A stretch of 64,000 nucleotides of DNA, taken from contig CAYNFU010000001.1 of NCBI GenBank assembly GCA_964396785.1, forward strand, positions 12,298 to 76,297, read 5' to 3'. Under the pieces are notes generated by a model. The model worked only from the letters and a program-made list of their open reading frames with translations. It was not told the origin of the DNA and made no database searches. This document shows positions 43,549 through 51,647 of this stretch, piece by piece (position 1 is the first letter of the stretch; every line of letters starts with the position of its first letter). The stretch comes from RBG-16-42-24 sp964396785 (lineage in GTDB: Bacteria; Patescibacteriota; Microgenomatia; UBA8517). Both the position numbers and the translations under genes were made by a program.

Positions 43549-45223
43549 TTGCGTCAACAAGAATGTATGAAGGTGCGCCGTCCAGGTAGGTAAATGTCGC
43601 AAGGGGGGCTACATGAGATGGAAATTCTTCGGGCCGGCCCACAACCAAATAGTTCATACCTTTAAGGTCCGAAATCACGATATCTCCGAAAGTAAATTCA
43701 GCCATAGAATATTCGTTCAACTGGTCCAAATATTTTATTCCTAATTTCTCATATCTTAACCAAACACGAGACGCATCTTGAACTTCGCTTGGGTCGACCT
43801 GCATATAAAACTGAGCCCAAATGTTGGGAACAGAAAGGGTCCTACTTAATACCACTCCTTCATAATTTCCCTCGATACTATTTATAGTAGCCATTATGTC
43901 CTTCATGCCGTATTGCATGGCCTTAGAAGCCCTGAGCGGAGCGTGATAGCGGTAATCTTCCAAGAAACCGGCCAGGGAACCAAGTAAAATAATTAAAACT
44001 CCCCAAGCAAACCCTTTTGCCAAGCCGTTGCCGTACCTCCCTTTCAGCTTCTCATAAAGATATACTCCACCCCAGACTGATATTACCTGTATCGCTGGTA
44101 TCATTACGGCAGCGCGGTTTGCCGCAAAGCCAGGGCCCTTGGTAAGAGCAGCGGCAATGGGAGAAATCAAAATCCAAAGAAGAAATAGCCCCATTTTGTT
44201 AAACCCTTCCTTTTTGGCAAAAGAAAAAATGGCGGCTAAAACAAAAATCACCTCAAAAACGTAAAGTACTCCCCTTCCGGGTATTAATCCATAGCTCCAT
44301 TCTCCGGCTCCCTCGCTAAATAGAAACGAGGATGAAAAATATGAAAGGTAATTTTTGCTGAAGGTCTCAAAAACATAACTTACTTTGTTGGAAAATATTC
44401 GAGCGTAAAAATCAGGGAAGCCCTGAAGTGTAGCCTCATAGCGCCTGTCGGCAACCGCAGCCCAATTGTCGGTAGGGCTAATAATTGTAATATCCAAACC
44501 CCTTTTGGCCCCACCCGTAAACATGGTAAATATAGCGGTTGCCAAGAAAACACTGAATATAAGTAGCCCCCATTTATACTTGGACAATATTATCCCTTGT
44601 ACCTTTGCCCCCATTTGTTTTAATTCCTTTAAGTAACTTCCAACTAGAACAAGGATAAGTACTGGGGTAAAAAGTCTTGCGGAATGGTAAGAAAACAAAT
44701 TTAGGCCAAAGGAAATTGCCGCCAAGACCATAAAACGGGGTTTTTCGATGGCTGTAACAAATGCCCAGACGCCCAAGGGAATAAAAAAGGTTGTCAAATT
44801 GGCCTCAAACGCGCCCCTAGAAAGACCTATATGCCAAGGTGAGACCGCCAGAAAAAGAGCTGATAAAAGACCAAGCTCCTTCCTTTTGGTTATTTTGGAA
44901 ACCATAAGGAAAGTGGTCAGAACCGCCAATGAGCCTAAAATAGCGTTGGGAAGCCGCACGCTAAATTCGTTCAGTCCTAATAAATAAACCGAGGGGATTG
45001 CTAAATATGAATAAAGGGGCATTTTAAAGTCCCCGAAAGAGCGTAAAACCAAAGGCAGAGACTTTCCCCATTGGTCCTTGCCGGTAAGGAGCAGTGAGTA
45101 TGCGTCGTATCCCAAGCCCGCCTCGTCCTGGGTAAAACCCACGGGGAAGGAGGAAATGCCAACGACCCTCAAAAGAAGGGCTCCAATAAAGATGAAGGAT
45201 AAAAGTATTAAGTATTTTTTCAT
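43538..45223 (-). CDS. GT39-like membrane glycosyltransferase (tandem family member 5)
   Basis: The 561-residue protein has FPVGFTQDEAGLGYDAYSLLLTGKD (D33-E34), LRSFGDFKMPLYSYLAIPSVYLLGLNEFSVRLPN, VSPWHIGLSRGAFEANLTTF, FSEGAGEWSYGLIPGRG and a C-terminal outer domain from MQYGMKDIMATINSIEGNYEGVVL. All blocks of the family are well conserved. It is coupled by ATGA to the next member upstream and overlaps the short accessory gene downstream. Confidence 0.9.
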   Translation of the reverse strand: MKKYLILLSFIFIGALLLRVVGISSFPVGFTQDEAGLGYDAYSLLLTGKDQWGKSLPLVLRSFGDFKMPLYSYLAIPSVYLLGLNEFSVRLPNAILGSLAVLTTFLMVSKITKRKELGLLSALFLAVSPWHIGLSRGAFEANLTTFFIPLGVWAFVTAIEKPRFMVLAAISFGLNLFSYHSARLFTPVLILVLVGSYLKELKQMGAKVQGIILSKYKWGLLIFSVFLATAIFTMFTGGAKRGLDITIISPTDNWAAVADRRYEATLQGFPDFYARIFSNKVSYVFETFSKNYLSYFSSSFLFSEGAGEWSYGLIPGRGVLYVFEVIFVLAAIFSFAKKEGFNKMGLFLLWILISPIAAALTKGPGFAANRAAVMIPAIQVISVWGGVYLYEKLKGRYGNGLAKGFAWGVLIILLGSLAGFLEDYRYHAPLRASKAMQYGMKDIMATINSIEGNYEGVVLSRTLSVPNIWAQFYMQVDPSEVQDASRVWLRYEKLGIKYLDQLNEYSMAEFTFGDIVISDLKGMNYLVVGRPEEFPSHVAPLATFTYLDGAPSYILVDANEL

Positions 45224-46905
45224 TGGCTTTTTGAGTAGATGTAAAAAAGCGGCGTATGTTCTGGAGAATAAATAATGTCTAACAAAGTGAGCTCGGGGTT
45301 ATCAAAAATGTAGGGGTTACTCACGTCTTTTTCAGTGGATGCAACTATCAAATTTCCTTCTTTCGCCAGAGTCTCGATAGGTTTAACCAGCTCCCCAAAA
45401 TAATATTTTTCTCCAAGCTTGAATCCATTAAACCCCGGGTATATGCCTCCGATGTGTTTATCGTCCTCAAAAGTTTTCTGGAAAAGTTCCATATCATATC
45501 CGTACCAAAATAAAAATCGGGTCAGCATGGGTTCGTAGGTGTTGTTTAAAAACACCCTTTCATATCTTCCCTCATTTGCCCTAACATAGCTTCCAACCTC
45601 CTTAAATCCATACTGCCAGGCCCGCCAGCTCTCCTTAGGCCAAATCACGAAAAAGCCGTGGAAAAAACGCGATACTTCATAAAGCATTAAAAGAATAAAT
45701 ACCCCTAGCAATAACTTTCCTTTAAGTTTACCGGAGTACCCAAGGATTGAGCTAAAACCCAAGGCAGAAAGGGCGATCAAAGGAGGCAACATGAGTATCA
45801 GCCTCGACGCGTGGGTTCCACCTCCTTCGGTTAGAACAGATGGAAGTGGGGCAAGAATTAACCATATGCCGATAACTTTAAAAATTCTCTTTTTTTCCTC
45901 AGATAGCTTCGAATGGGTGGAAGCCCATATGAAGAGCCCAATAAGAATAAGAACTAGGTCGAAATAGTAAAAAACTCCGTAGCCCTTAACCGATTGTCTC
46001 GGGTTGGGATCCCCTTCCGAGAAAAGAAAACTCGGGGAGAAAGACTTAAGATAATTTTGAAGGATTCTTTCTGTAACCACTGTCGCTTTATTGTTAAAAA
46101 TTCTCGAAAGGGTCGTGTTTGAGAATTTGCGCCCTTCCTCAACCTCAAGAATAATATCCCTCTTGGGAGCAATTGTAATATAAGAAAACCTCTGGGTTGT
46201 TCTACCGCTGACTGACTGGGCGATGTATGGAGCTAGAAGAACCAGCGAGACAAAAGCCAAAGACAGAAGCTTTTTTGGTCCATATGCAAAAATTTTCTTT
46301 CTATAAATGGCAACTAGAAAAAGAACAAAAAGAGGGACAAATAATGAGGCTATCGCATAGGTATAAATCCCGAGAGCAAAAAAAACTGCAGAGAGTATCA
46401 GGAATTTAAACTCTTTTACTCCTTTAACAAAATAGAGCGTTCCCAAAATTATAAAGGGGAGAAGAATTCCTGCGTCATTTGCCTGCCTTGAATAAAGAAA
46501 ATGCCAGGGAGAAATTGCCAAAAATATCGCGGCAACTGTCGCCACTTTCTTGTCAAAAAATTCTTTTACCAAAAAATATAAGGCAATAATTGAGATAAAA
46601 CCCATAATGACCGACGGGGCCCTTACCCCCCACTCACTTAGTCCCAAGATTTTAATAAATGGGGCGTCTAAATAAAGCTGCATTGGGAGCCTATATTCGG
46701 CAAAGCTGTGGAATAAAATGGGCAGCTTATTTCCGAAATAATCCCTGCCGGTTTGGGCAATCGAATTCGCCTGAAGGCCGACGTCAATCTCGTCTCCAAA
46801 TAACGAAACGGGGACTTTATCAACCTGCCAGAATCGCAAAAAAATCGCTACAAAAAAAACAAGCGCTGCAAAAATAAAGAGAGGATTTTTAAGATATTTC
46901 CTCAT
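45220..46905 (-). CDS. GT39-like membrane glycosyltransferase (tandem family member 6)
   Basis: I start at ATG 46905, which overlaps the asnB stop as ATGA (561 residues); a TTG two codons earlier is less likely. Blocks: VPVSLFGDEIDVGLQANSIAQTGRD (D38-E39), FHSFAEYRLPMQLYLDAPFIKILGLSEWGVRAPS, ISPWHFLYSRQANDAGIL, SPSFLFSEGDPNPRQSVKGYGVFYYFD, and the C-terminal domain from WQYGFKEVGSYVRANEGRYERVFL. The SRQAND form and the SLFxDE form are shared in part with the member at 51644, suggesting a subgroup. Confidence 0.9.
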   Translation of the reverse strand: MRKYLKNPLFIFAALVFFVAIFLRFWQVDKVPVSLFGDEIDVGLQANSIAQTGRDYFGNKLPILFHSFAEYRLPMQLYLDAPFIKILGLSEWGVRAPSVIMGFISIIALYFLVKEFFDKKVATVAAIFLAISPWHFLYSRQANDAGILLPFIILGTLYFVKGVKEFKFLILSAVFFALGIYTYAIASLFVPLFVLFLVAIYRKKIFAYGPKKLLSLAFVSLVLLAPYIAQSVSGRTTQRFSYITIAPKRDIILEVEEGRKFSNTTLSRIFNNKATVVTERILQNYLKSFSPSFLFSEGDPNPRQSVKGYGVFYYFDLVLILIGLFIWASTHSKLSEEKKRIFKVIGIWLILAPLPSVLTEGGGTHASRLILMLPPLIALSALGFSSILGYSGKLKGKLLLGVFILLMLYEVSRFFHGFFVIWPKESWRAWQYGFKEVGSYVRANEGRYERVFLNNTYEPMLTRFLFWYGYDMELFQKTFEDDKHIGGIYPGFNGFKLGEKYYFGELVKPIETLAKEGNLIVASTEKDVSNPYIFDNPELTLLDIIYSPEHTPLFYIYSKSQ

Positions 46906-48731
46906 ACCCAATTATCGAGCCAGCCAGATAACATTACAAGCATCCAGATAGCCCCCGCATTATTTTCTTTCCCTTTCTGATGGGCAGTCCAAATACTCTT
47001 AATTTTTTTTTTCTCGACATAGTTTTCGAGTTTCTTATTCATAAGTATTGTATACGCAAAATCTTTTAGTTCATTTCGTAACCATTTTTTTAGTGGTATT
47101 CCAAATCCTTTCTTTGGTCTTTTGGCTACTTCCGGAAGCCTACTCTCCAAAAGCTTTCTAAGTTGAAGTTTCGTTTTAAATAAGTTCAAATGGGGCTCTC
47201 GGGTTGAAAATGCCCAGGCAAGCACATTGTTATCTAGATAGGGAACTCTAACCTCGAGACTATTAAGCATCGAAGCGCGGTCTGTTTTAACCAAAAAATC
47301 GTCGCGCAGGTAGGTATAAAAATCGACAACTTGACCTACACGACTTTTATCAAATCTATCTAAATTCGGTATCATTTTTGATAAAAATGACATATCGGGT
47401 TTTTCAAATAAATTGTTCTCTCCAATAAAAAACGTCCTCATCCAATAAAGTTGTCTTTCCAAATCGCCAAATTTCATACCCTTAAGGACTATTTTCGCAA
47501 GATGCTTTTTGGGGTAGTCTTTGAATGACGTCGGAAATAGGTTAACGACAGATTCGGGTAATCCCTCAAGAAGTCCCGAAAGAAGGGTATTCGGTAAAAA
47601 TTTAAGTAAATTAGCATAAAGGTGGGCTTGGTGGGTCGGATATCCCCCAAAAAGCTCATCGCCCCCGTCACCCGACAGGGCAACGGTCACATGCTGCCTT
47701 GCCAGCTGACTCACCTTATAAGTCGGGAAGAGTGACGCATCCGCTAGTGGCTCATCCAATTTCGGAATTATTTTCTCATAAATATCGACGACGTCTTTTG
47801 GGCTAAATTCATCACTAAAATGCTCTGTCCCTATTTTTTTAGCAACACTGTGCGCGTATTTTGCTTCGTCAAAACCTTCTTCTTTAAAACCTATCGAGAA
47901 GGATTTGAGTTTTTTAAATTTGGCTACATAGTAAGCTATTAAACTTGAGTCGAGGCCCCCGCTCAAAAAAACGCCAACTGGAACGTCGGAAACAAGCTGG
48001 CTTTTAACTGCGGTCTCTAATAGTTTGTCTATATTGTCAGTTTTATTTTCCGAGCTGGAATTAAGTTCAAAATACTTAGCAACTTTCATTCCAGATTTCT
48101 TGAAGCTCAAGGTATGTCCCGGAAGCAGCTTTTTAATTCCAGAAAACATGACTTGGTCTCCAGGAAGAAATCCTAGATAACCATACATGCTAAGGGCCTT
48201 ACTATCTGTTTTCTTTTTATATAAAGGGTGGGAAAGAATTACTTTCGGTTCAGAACCAAATATCAAAAGATTTGAGGCTACATAATAATAAAGAGGTTTT
48301 ATCCCAACTCTGTCACGTCCCAGAAAAATCTTGTGCCCCTTCTCGTCCCAAAGAGCAAAGGCAAACATACCGTTTAATTTAGGAACAAAGCCTTCACCGT
48401 ATTCTTCATATCCGTGTACCAAGACCTCGGTGTCGGTTTGGGTTTTAAATTTATGTCCCCTTTTCTCGAGTTCCTCTCGAAGCGGCTTATAATTATAAAT
48501 TTCTCCGTTATAAATAACGACGACGCTCCCGTCTTCATTTTTAATCGGCTGATCCCCAGTTGTTAGGTCAATAATTCGAAGTCTACGAATTCCAAGTGCG
48601 GCAACATTATCTCGACTCCTATATATTCCTGTCGAATCCGGTCCCCGATAAATAATCTTTTTCGTCATTTCGCCAATGACCGAAGGACCCGTTCTTCCTG
48701 AAAAATCAACGTACCCGGCAATCCCGCACAT
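46902..48731 (-). CDS. asnB: Asparagine synthetase (glutamine-hydrolysing) family amidotransferase, second copy
   Basis: The 609-residue protein begins MCGIAGYVDF with catalytic Cys2, has RRLRIIDL, YNGEIYN (74-80) and TDTE (99-102), and the PP-loop SGGLDSS (257-263) of the ATP-pyrophosphatase domain. It is complete. The two AsnB proteins differ in motif detail (SGGVDSS against SGGLDSS; different N-terminal loops), so this is not a recent duplicate of the one at 5026. It heads an operon of GT39-like genes, coupled by ATGA to the first. That position suggests amidation of a sugar carboxylate in the glycan rather than asparagine supply, although both remain possible. Confidence 0.95.
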   Translation of the reverse strand: MCGIAGYVDFSGRTGPSVIGEMTKKIIYRGPDSTGIYRSRDNVAALGIRRLRIIDLTTGDQPIKNEDGSVVVIYNGEIYNYKPLREELEKRGHKFKTQTDTEVLVHGYEEYGEGFVPKLNGMFAFALWDEKGHKIFLGRDRVGIKPLYYYVASNLLIFGSEPKVILSHPLYKKKTDSKALSMYGYLGFLPGDQVMFSGIKKLLPGHTLSFKKSGMKVAKYFELNSSSENKTDNIDKLLETAVKSQLVSDVPVGVFLSGGLDSSLIAYYVAKFKKLKSFSIGFKEEGFDEAKYAHSVAKKIGTEHFSDEFSPKDVVDIYEKIIPKLDEPLADASLFPTYKVSQLARQHVTVALSGDGGDELFGGYPTHQAHLYANLLKFLPNTLLSGLLEGLPESVVNLFPTSFKDYPKKHLAKIVLKGMKFGDLERQLYWMRTFFIGENNLFEKPDMSFLSKMIPNLDRFDKSRVGQVVDFYTYLRDDFLVKTDRASMLNSLEVRVPYLDNNVLAWAFSTREPHLNLFKTKLQLRKLLESRLPEVAKRPKKGFGIPLKKWLRNELKDFAYTILMNKKLENYVEKKKIKSIWTAHQKGKENNAGAIWMLVMLSGWLDNWV

Positions 48732-48737
48732 ATGTAG

Positions 48738-48746
48738 ATTATCTCA
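48738..48746 (-). promoter_or_regulatory. Extended -10 promoter for asnB at 46902
   Basis: Minus-strand TGAGATAAT has the TGn extension and a near-consensus hexamer, ending 6 nt before the ATG. It sits in the 45-bp divergent gap shared with the HD-domain gene. No Shine-Dalgarno sequence precedes the ATG. Confidence 0.5.
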
Positions 48747-48759
48747 ATATTTAGTAGAA

Positions 48760-48765
48760 TATACT
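48760..48765 (+). promoter_or_regulatory. Putative -10 box for the HD-domain gene
   Basis: TATACT lies 11 nt before the GTG at 48777. It is within an imperfect palindrome, AGTAG-AATATA-CTACT, at the centre of the divergent gap. The start point would leave only a few untranslated bases, and no ribosome binding site is seen. Confidence 0.35.
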
Positions 48766-48776
48766 ACTTATAAGCT

Positions 48777-49376
48777 GTGAAAAAGAAATATCTAAAAATT
48801 TTTCTCTTAGCCTCACCATTCTATCTCAAGGGAAGAAGCGCCGATAAGTTGCACCACCTGGTCGTAGCCAGAATGATGGAAAAAATCCTTAAAGAAAACC
48901 CCAAATTAGATTCTGATGTAATGATGGCTGTTGCTCTACTTCACGACATAGGCTATGCCAAAATTCCAAAGCATAAAATTGGGAGTTTCTGGGCAAAAAA
49001 GATAAAAAAGGACCATATGAGGTTGGGAGCAGAGCTTGCACAAGATATCTTAGGCAGGATCAATTTCCCTCAAGGAAAAATAGAAAGGGTTTGCGAAATC
49101 ATCGCAACTCACGATAATCCCGAATTGGGCCTACCGATATACTCTTATGAAGCGGAGGTTCTAAAAGAAGCAGACATTCTTTGGATGACGACCGAAGAAG
49201 CATTTTGGCTGGATATTGGCAGAAGGCAAATTCAACCAGAGGAGTGGCTTACTACTTTAGAAAAAAGATTCAGCAAAGATCCTGAGTATAAGCCCTATAT
49301 TAAGACAAAATTTGGCAAAGGCCGAGTCAGGAATTTTCTAAGGCAAATGCGAAAGAAATTAAGGGGACAGCCTTAA
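48777..49376 (+). CDS. HD-domain phosphohydrolase
   Basis: The 199-residue protein starts with GTG. The metal-binding series is visible: H26/H27 (KLHHLVVARMM), the H-D pair in AVALLHDIGYAKIP (H56-D57), H80 (KKDHMRLGAE), IIATHDNPE further on, and a later Asp in VLKEADILWM. This is the HD/HDIG arrangement of metal-dependent phosphohydrolases acting on nucleotides or phospho-compounds; no second domain is present. It is one of two plus-strand genes and has no obvious link to glycan synthesis. Its TAA and the stop of the convergent GT2 gene share the palindrome TTAA (4-bp overlap). Confidence 0.92.
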   Translation: MKKKYLKIFLLASPFYLKGRSADKLHHLVVARMMEKILKENPKLDSDVMMAVALLHDIGYAKIPKHKIGSFWAKKIKKDHMRLGAELAQDILGRINFPQGKIERVCEIIATHDNPELGLPIYSYEAEVLKEADILWMTTEEAFWLDIGRRQIQPEEWLTTLEKRFSKDPEYKPYIKTKFGKGRVRNFLRQMRKKLRGQP

Positions 49377-50329
49377 AACTTCTCAATATCTTTAACTTCG
49401 TAAATAGATTTTCCTTGGGATTCGAAATAGGTACGCACCTGAAGTTCAGCCAAAAATCCCATTAGCATAAATTGCACCCCCAAAAAGCCCAAGAAAATGG
49501 CTATTAGAAAAACCGGATTCCTATGGACAAAAACTCCAAGGAAGAGCTTTTGATAAGTGGTCAAGATTAAGGCCAAAGCCCCGAGCGCCATACTCCCCAA
49601 CCCGAACGACCCAAAAACATAAGCCGGTTTGGTTCCGTAAGAGCTTATAAATTTCACTGTAATAATGTCAATTAACGTCTTTACTATTCGGTTAAATCCG
49701 TATTTTGACTGACCCGCCATCCTGGGTCTATGCTGTACCACAATCTCTCCAATTTTTGCTCCCTTAAGGTATATGAGTACTGGGAGTATTCGGTGGAGTT
49801 CCCCGTAGAGTGGCATATCTTTCAAAAAGGACCTTTTGACTACCCTCGCAGAACAACCCACATCGTGGTAGGGATATGAGAATACAAAATTAATAACTCT
49901 ATTAGCTGCACCTGAATAAAAACGTCTCGCTCTTGAGAATTTTTTTTCTTTGCGCCAACCAAAAACCGCGTCGTACCCTTCGTCCATCTTCTCTAAAAAT
50001 CTAGGAATGTCGAAGGGATCGTTTTGTAAGTCTGCGTCCAAAAAAGAAATTAAATTACCTTCAGAGTTTTCTATTCCTGCGGCAACCGCACCTGTTTGGC
50101 CAAAGTTCCTAAGAAGTGTGACCACCTTGACAGAAACTTTTCCATTTCCCTTTCTAACTGCTCTTTTTACTTCTTCGGCGGATGAATCGGTACTCCCGTC
50201 ATTTACATATATTACCTCCGAGGGGGAAGAGAGGCCTTCCAATACTTTTACGAGCTCTTCGTGAAGCTTAGGTAAATTACTCTCTTCATTAAAAAAAGGA
50301 ACTACCACCGAAAGGTTAATGTTACTCAT
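49373..50329 (-). CDS. GtrB/DPM-like GT2 with two C-terminal membrane helices
   Basis: The 318-residue protein has LSVVVPFFNEESNLPKLHEEL (6-26), VIYVNDGSTDSS (39-50), LLRNFGQTGAVAAGIE (72-87) and D-x-D as LDADLQNDP (97-105), the classic ArnC/GtrB series. GCSARVVKRSF corresponds to the later 'cGfr' motif. Two helices at about 235-295 complete the GtrB/ArnC plan. Such enzymes load glucose or a related sugar on undecaprenyl phosphate. It lies one nucleotide after a Gpi18-like transferase gene and next to the GT39-like array, so it may feed those enzymes. Confidence 0.95.
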   Translation of the reverse strand: MSNINLSVVVPFFNEESNLPKLHEELVKVLEGLSSPSEVIYVNDGSTDSSAEEVKRAVRKGNGKVSVKVVTLLRNFGQTGAVAAGIENSEGNLISFLDADLQNDPFDIPRFLEKMDEGYDAVFGWRKEKKFSRARRFYSGAANRVINFVFSYPYHDVGCSARVVKRSFLKDMPLYGELHRILPVLIYLKGAKIGEIVVQHRPRMAGQSKYGFNRIVKTLIDIITVKFISSYGTKPAYVFGSFGLGSMALGALALILTTYQKLFLGVFVHRNPVFLIAIFLGFLGVQFMLMGFLAELQVRTYFESQGKSIYEVKDIEKF

Positions 50330-50330
50330 G

Positions 50331-51647
50331 TTACCTCTTTAATGTTAGCACGTGAGACTCTTGCTTTCTTCCAGATATAGAAAATCTACTTGCCATTAAA
50401 TACTTTTTATACATGGCAATATAAATCATAAAGCTACCTAACCCCAAAACCCTCGTTGCCAGCCTGTCTTGGTACGAAAGCAGTCGTATCAATAAGTCTA
50501 TTTTCGGAATCCACCAAAAATTATATAGATTCAAAAGGTTAATGGCACTAAGAAGATAGTAGTACACAGAAGCTCCTTTCTCCAAAACCGCTACAACTAT
50601 AAAGGTAGTAAAAAATGGATATAAGTACCTTTCGTGCATGTTTGTAAGTAGCATAAATGAGGAAAGAGTAACTATCGAAAGGGACCAAAAAGTGGACGTA
50701 GTATCCTTTTTCTTGGCTAAAACAAAAAGTACAGGGATGTAGCTTAAGAAAAATAAGATATATCCCCAAATTTTAAATGGTAGAGGTCCAAATAATAGAT
50801 CATGGGGGCGCGCATGTATTCCTTTTATGGCAGCCCAAATATTAAACGCATTGGCTGTAATAAGTTGTAATTGCTCAGTCATGACTTTACTTTTGTAGAA
50901 ATCGTAAATCCAATAGAAGGTATTATTTTTGGAAAAGGGCAGAAAAAGAAGAAATACAGTAACTAAAATCACAATTAAAGCAGTAAAATACTTTCTCGGT
51001 TTATATTTCTGGGCTAAGGCCACAATAAGAAAAACAGGAACGTAGATTAATAATGAAATTTTTATATAAAGTGAGATTATTAGAGAAACTATTGCCCAGT
51101 TGAGGTTCTTTCTAAATAACAAATAAAAGGCAAGAACCGCAAAGAAATTGTTTACCGATTCATACTGACCCCAAACGACCGAGTTATAAATTATTACCGG
51201 GTTTAACAAAAATAGGAGTGCTCCAATTTGGGCCTTTTTCTTATCTGAAAGCTTTAATATTATTTTGTAAATCAAGAGGGCTATTCCGAAATCTGCCAAT
51301 ATTGTAGGTATTTTTGCCACAAAGTAGATAAAGTCCCTCTCGAAGTAAAACATCAAATTCGAGGGAAATACTGGGATATTAACATTTAAAAACCAGAAGA
51401 AAGAATAAAAAAGTTCAAATAATTTTCTAATTCCCGCGTAAAGAAGAATCGTACCCGGAGGCTGGTTGGGCCAATCGAAGCTCCAGACGTTACTTTCAAA
51501 GAATAGTTTTGGGCCATACTGCCAAAACCTGGTCCCCCAGTCGAGTGAGTTTCTTAAATCCGTATGGACTGGGGTTGGCAGTAAGGCAATTATTAGTCTT
51601 AATAGAAGGGCGGCGAGAATTATGTATAAAAACTTTTTTGCAGTCAT
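50331..51647 (-). CDS. Gpi18-like GT-C mannosyltransferase
   Basis: The 438-residue protein has a first outer loop with HTDLRNSLDWGTRFWQYGPKLFF, then PNQPPGTILLYAG, a long re-entrant stretch with FYFERDFIYFVAKIPTILADFGIALLIY, and NPVIIYNSVVWGQYESVNNFFAVLA. 'D...w...f..yG...f......yPPg.l' with 'WGQ.d' is the Gpi18/PIG-M-like pattern (COG5542). LLTNMHERYLYPFFT near the C-terminus is also typical. The protein at 62590 is a paralogue. It is coupled by ATGA to the GT39-like gene upstream. Confidence 0.87.
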   Translation of the reverse strand: MTAKKFLYIILAALLLRLIIALLPTPVHTDLRNSLDWGTRFWQYGPKLFFESNVWSFDWPNQPPGTILLYAGIRKLFELFYSFFWFLNVNIPVFPSNLMFYFERDFIYFVAKIPTILADFGIALLIYKIILKLSDKKKAQIGALLFLLNPVIIYNSVVWGQYESVNNFFAVLAFYLLFRKNLNWAIVSLIISLYIKISLLIYVPVFLIVALAQKYKPRKYFTALIVILVTVFLLFLPFSKNNTFYWIYDFYKSKVMTEQLQLITANAFNIWAAIKGIHARPHDLLFGPLPFKIWGYILFFLSYIPVLFVLAKKKDTTSTFWSLSIVTLSSFMLLTNMHERYLYPFFTTFIVVAVLEKGASVYYYLLSAINLLNLYNFWWIPKIDLLIRLLSYQDRLATRVLGLGSFMIYIAMYKKYLMASRFSISGRKQESHVLTLKR

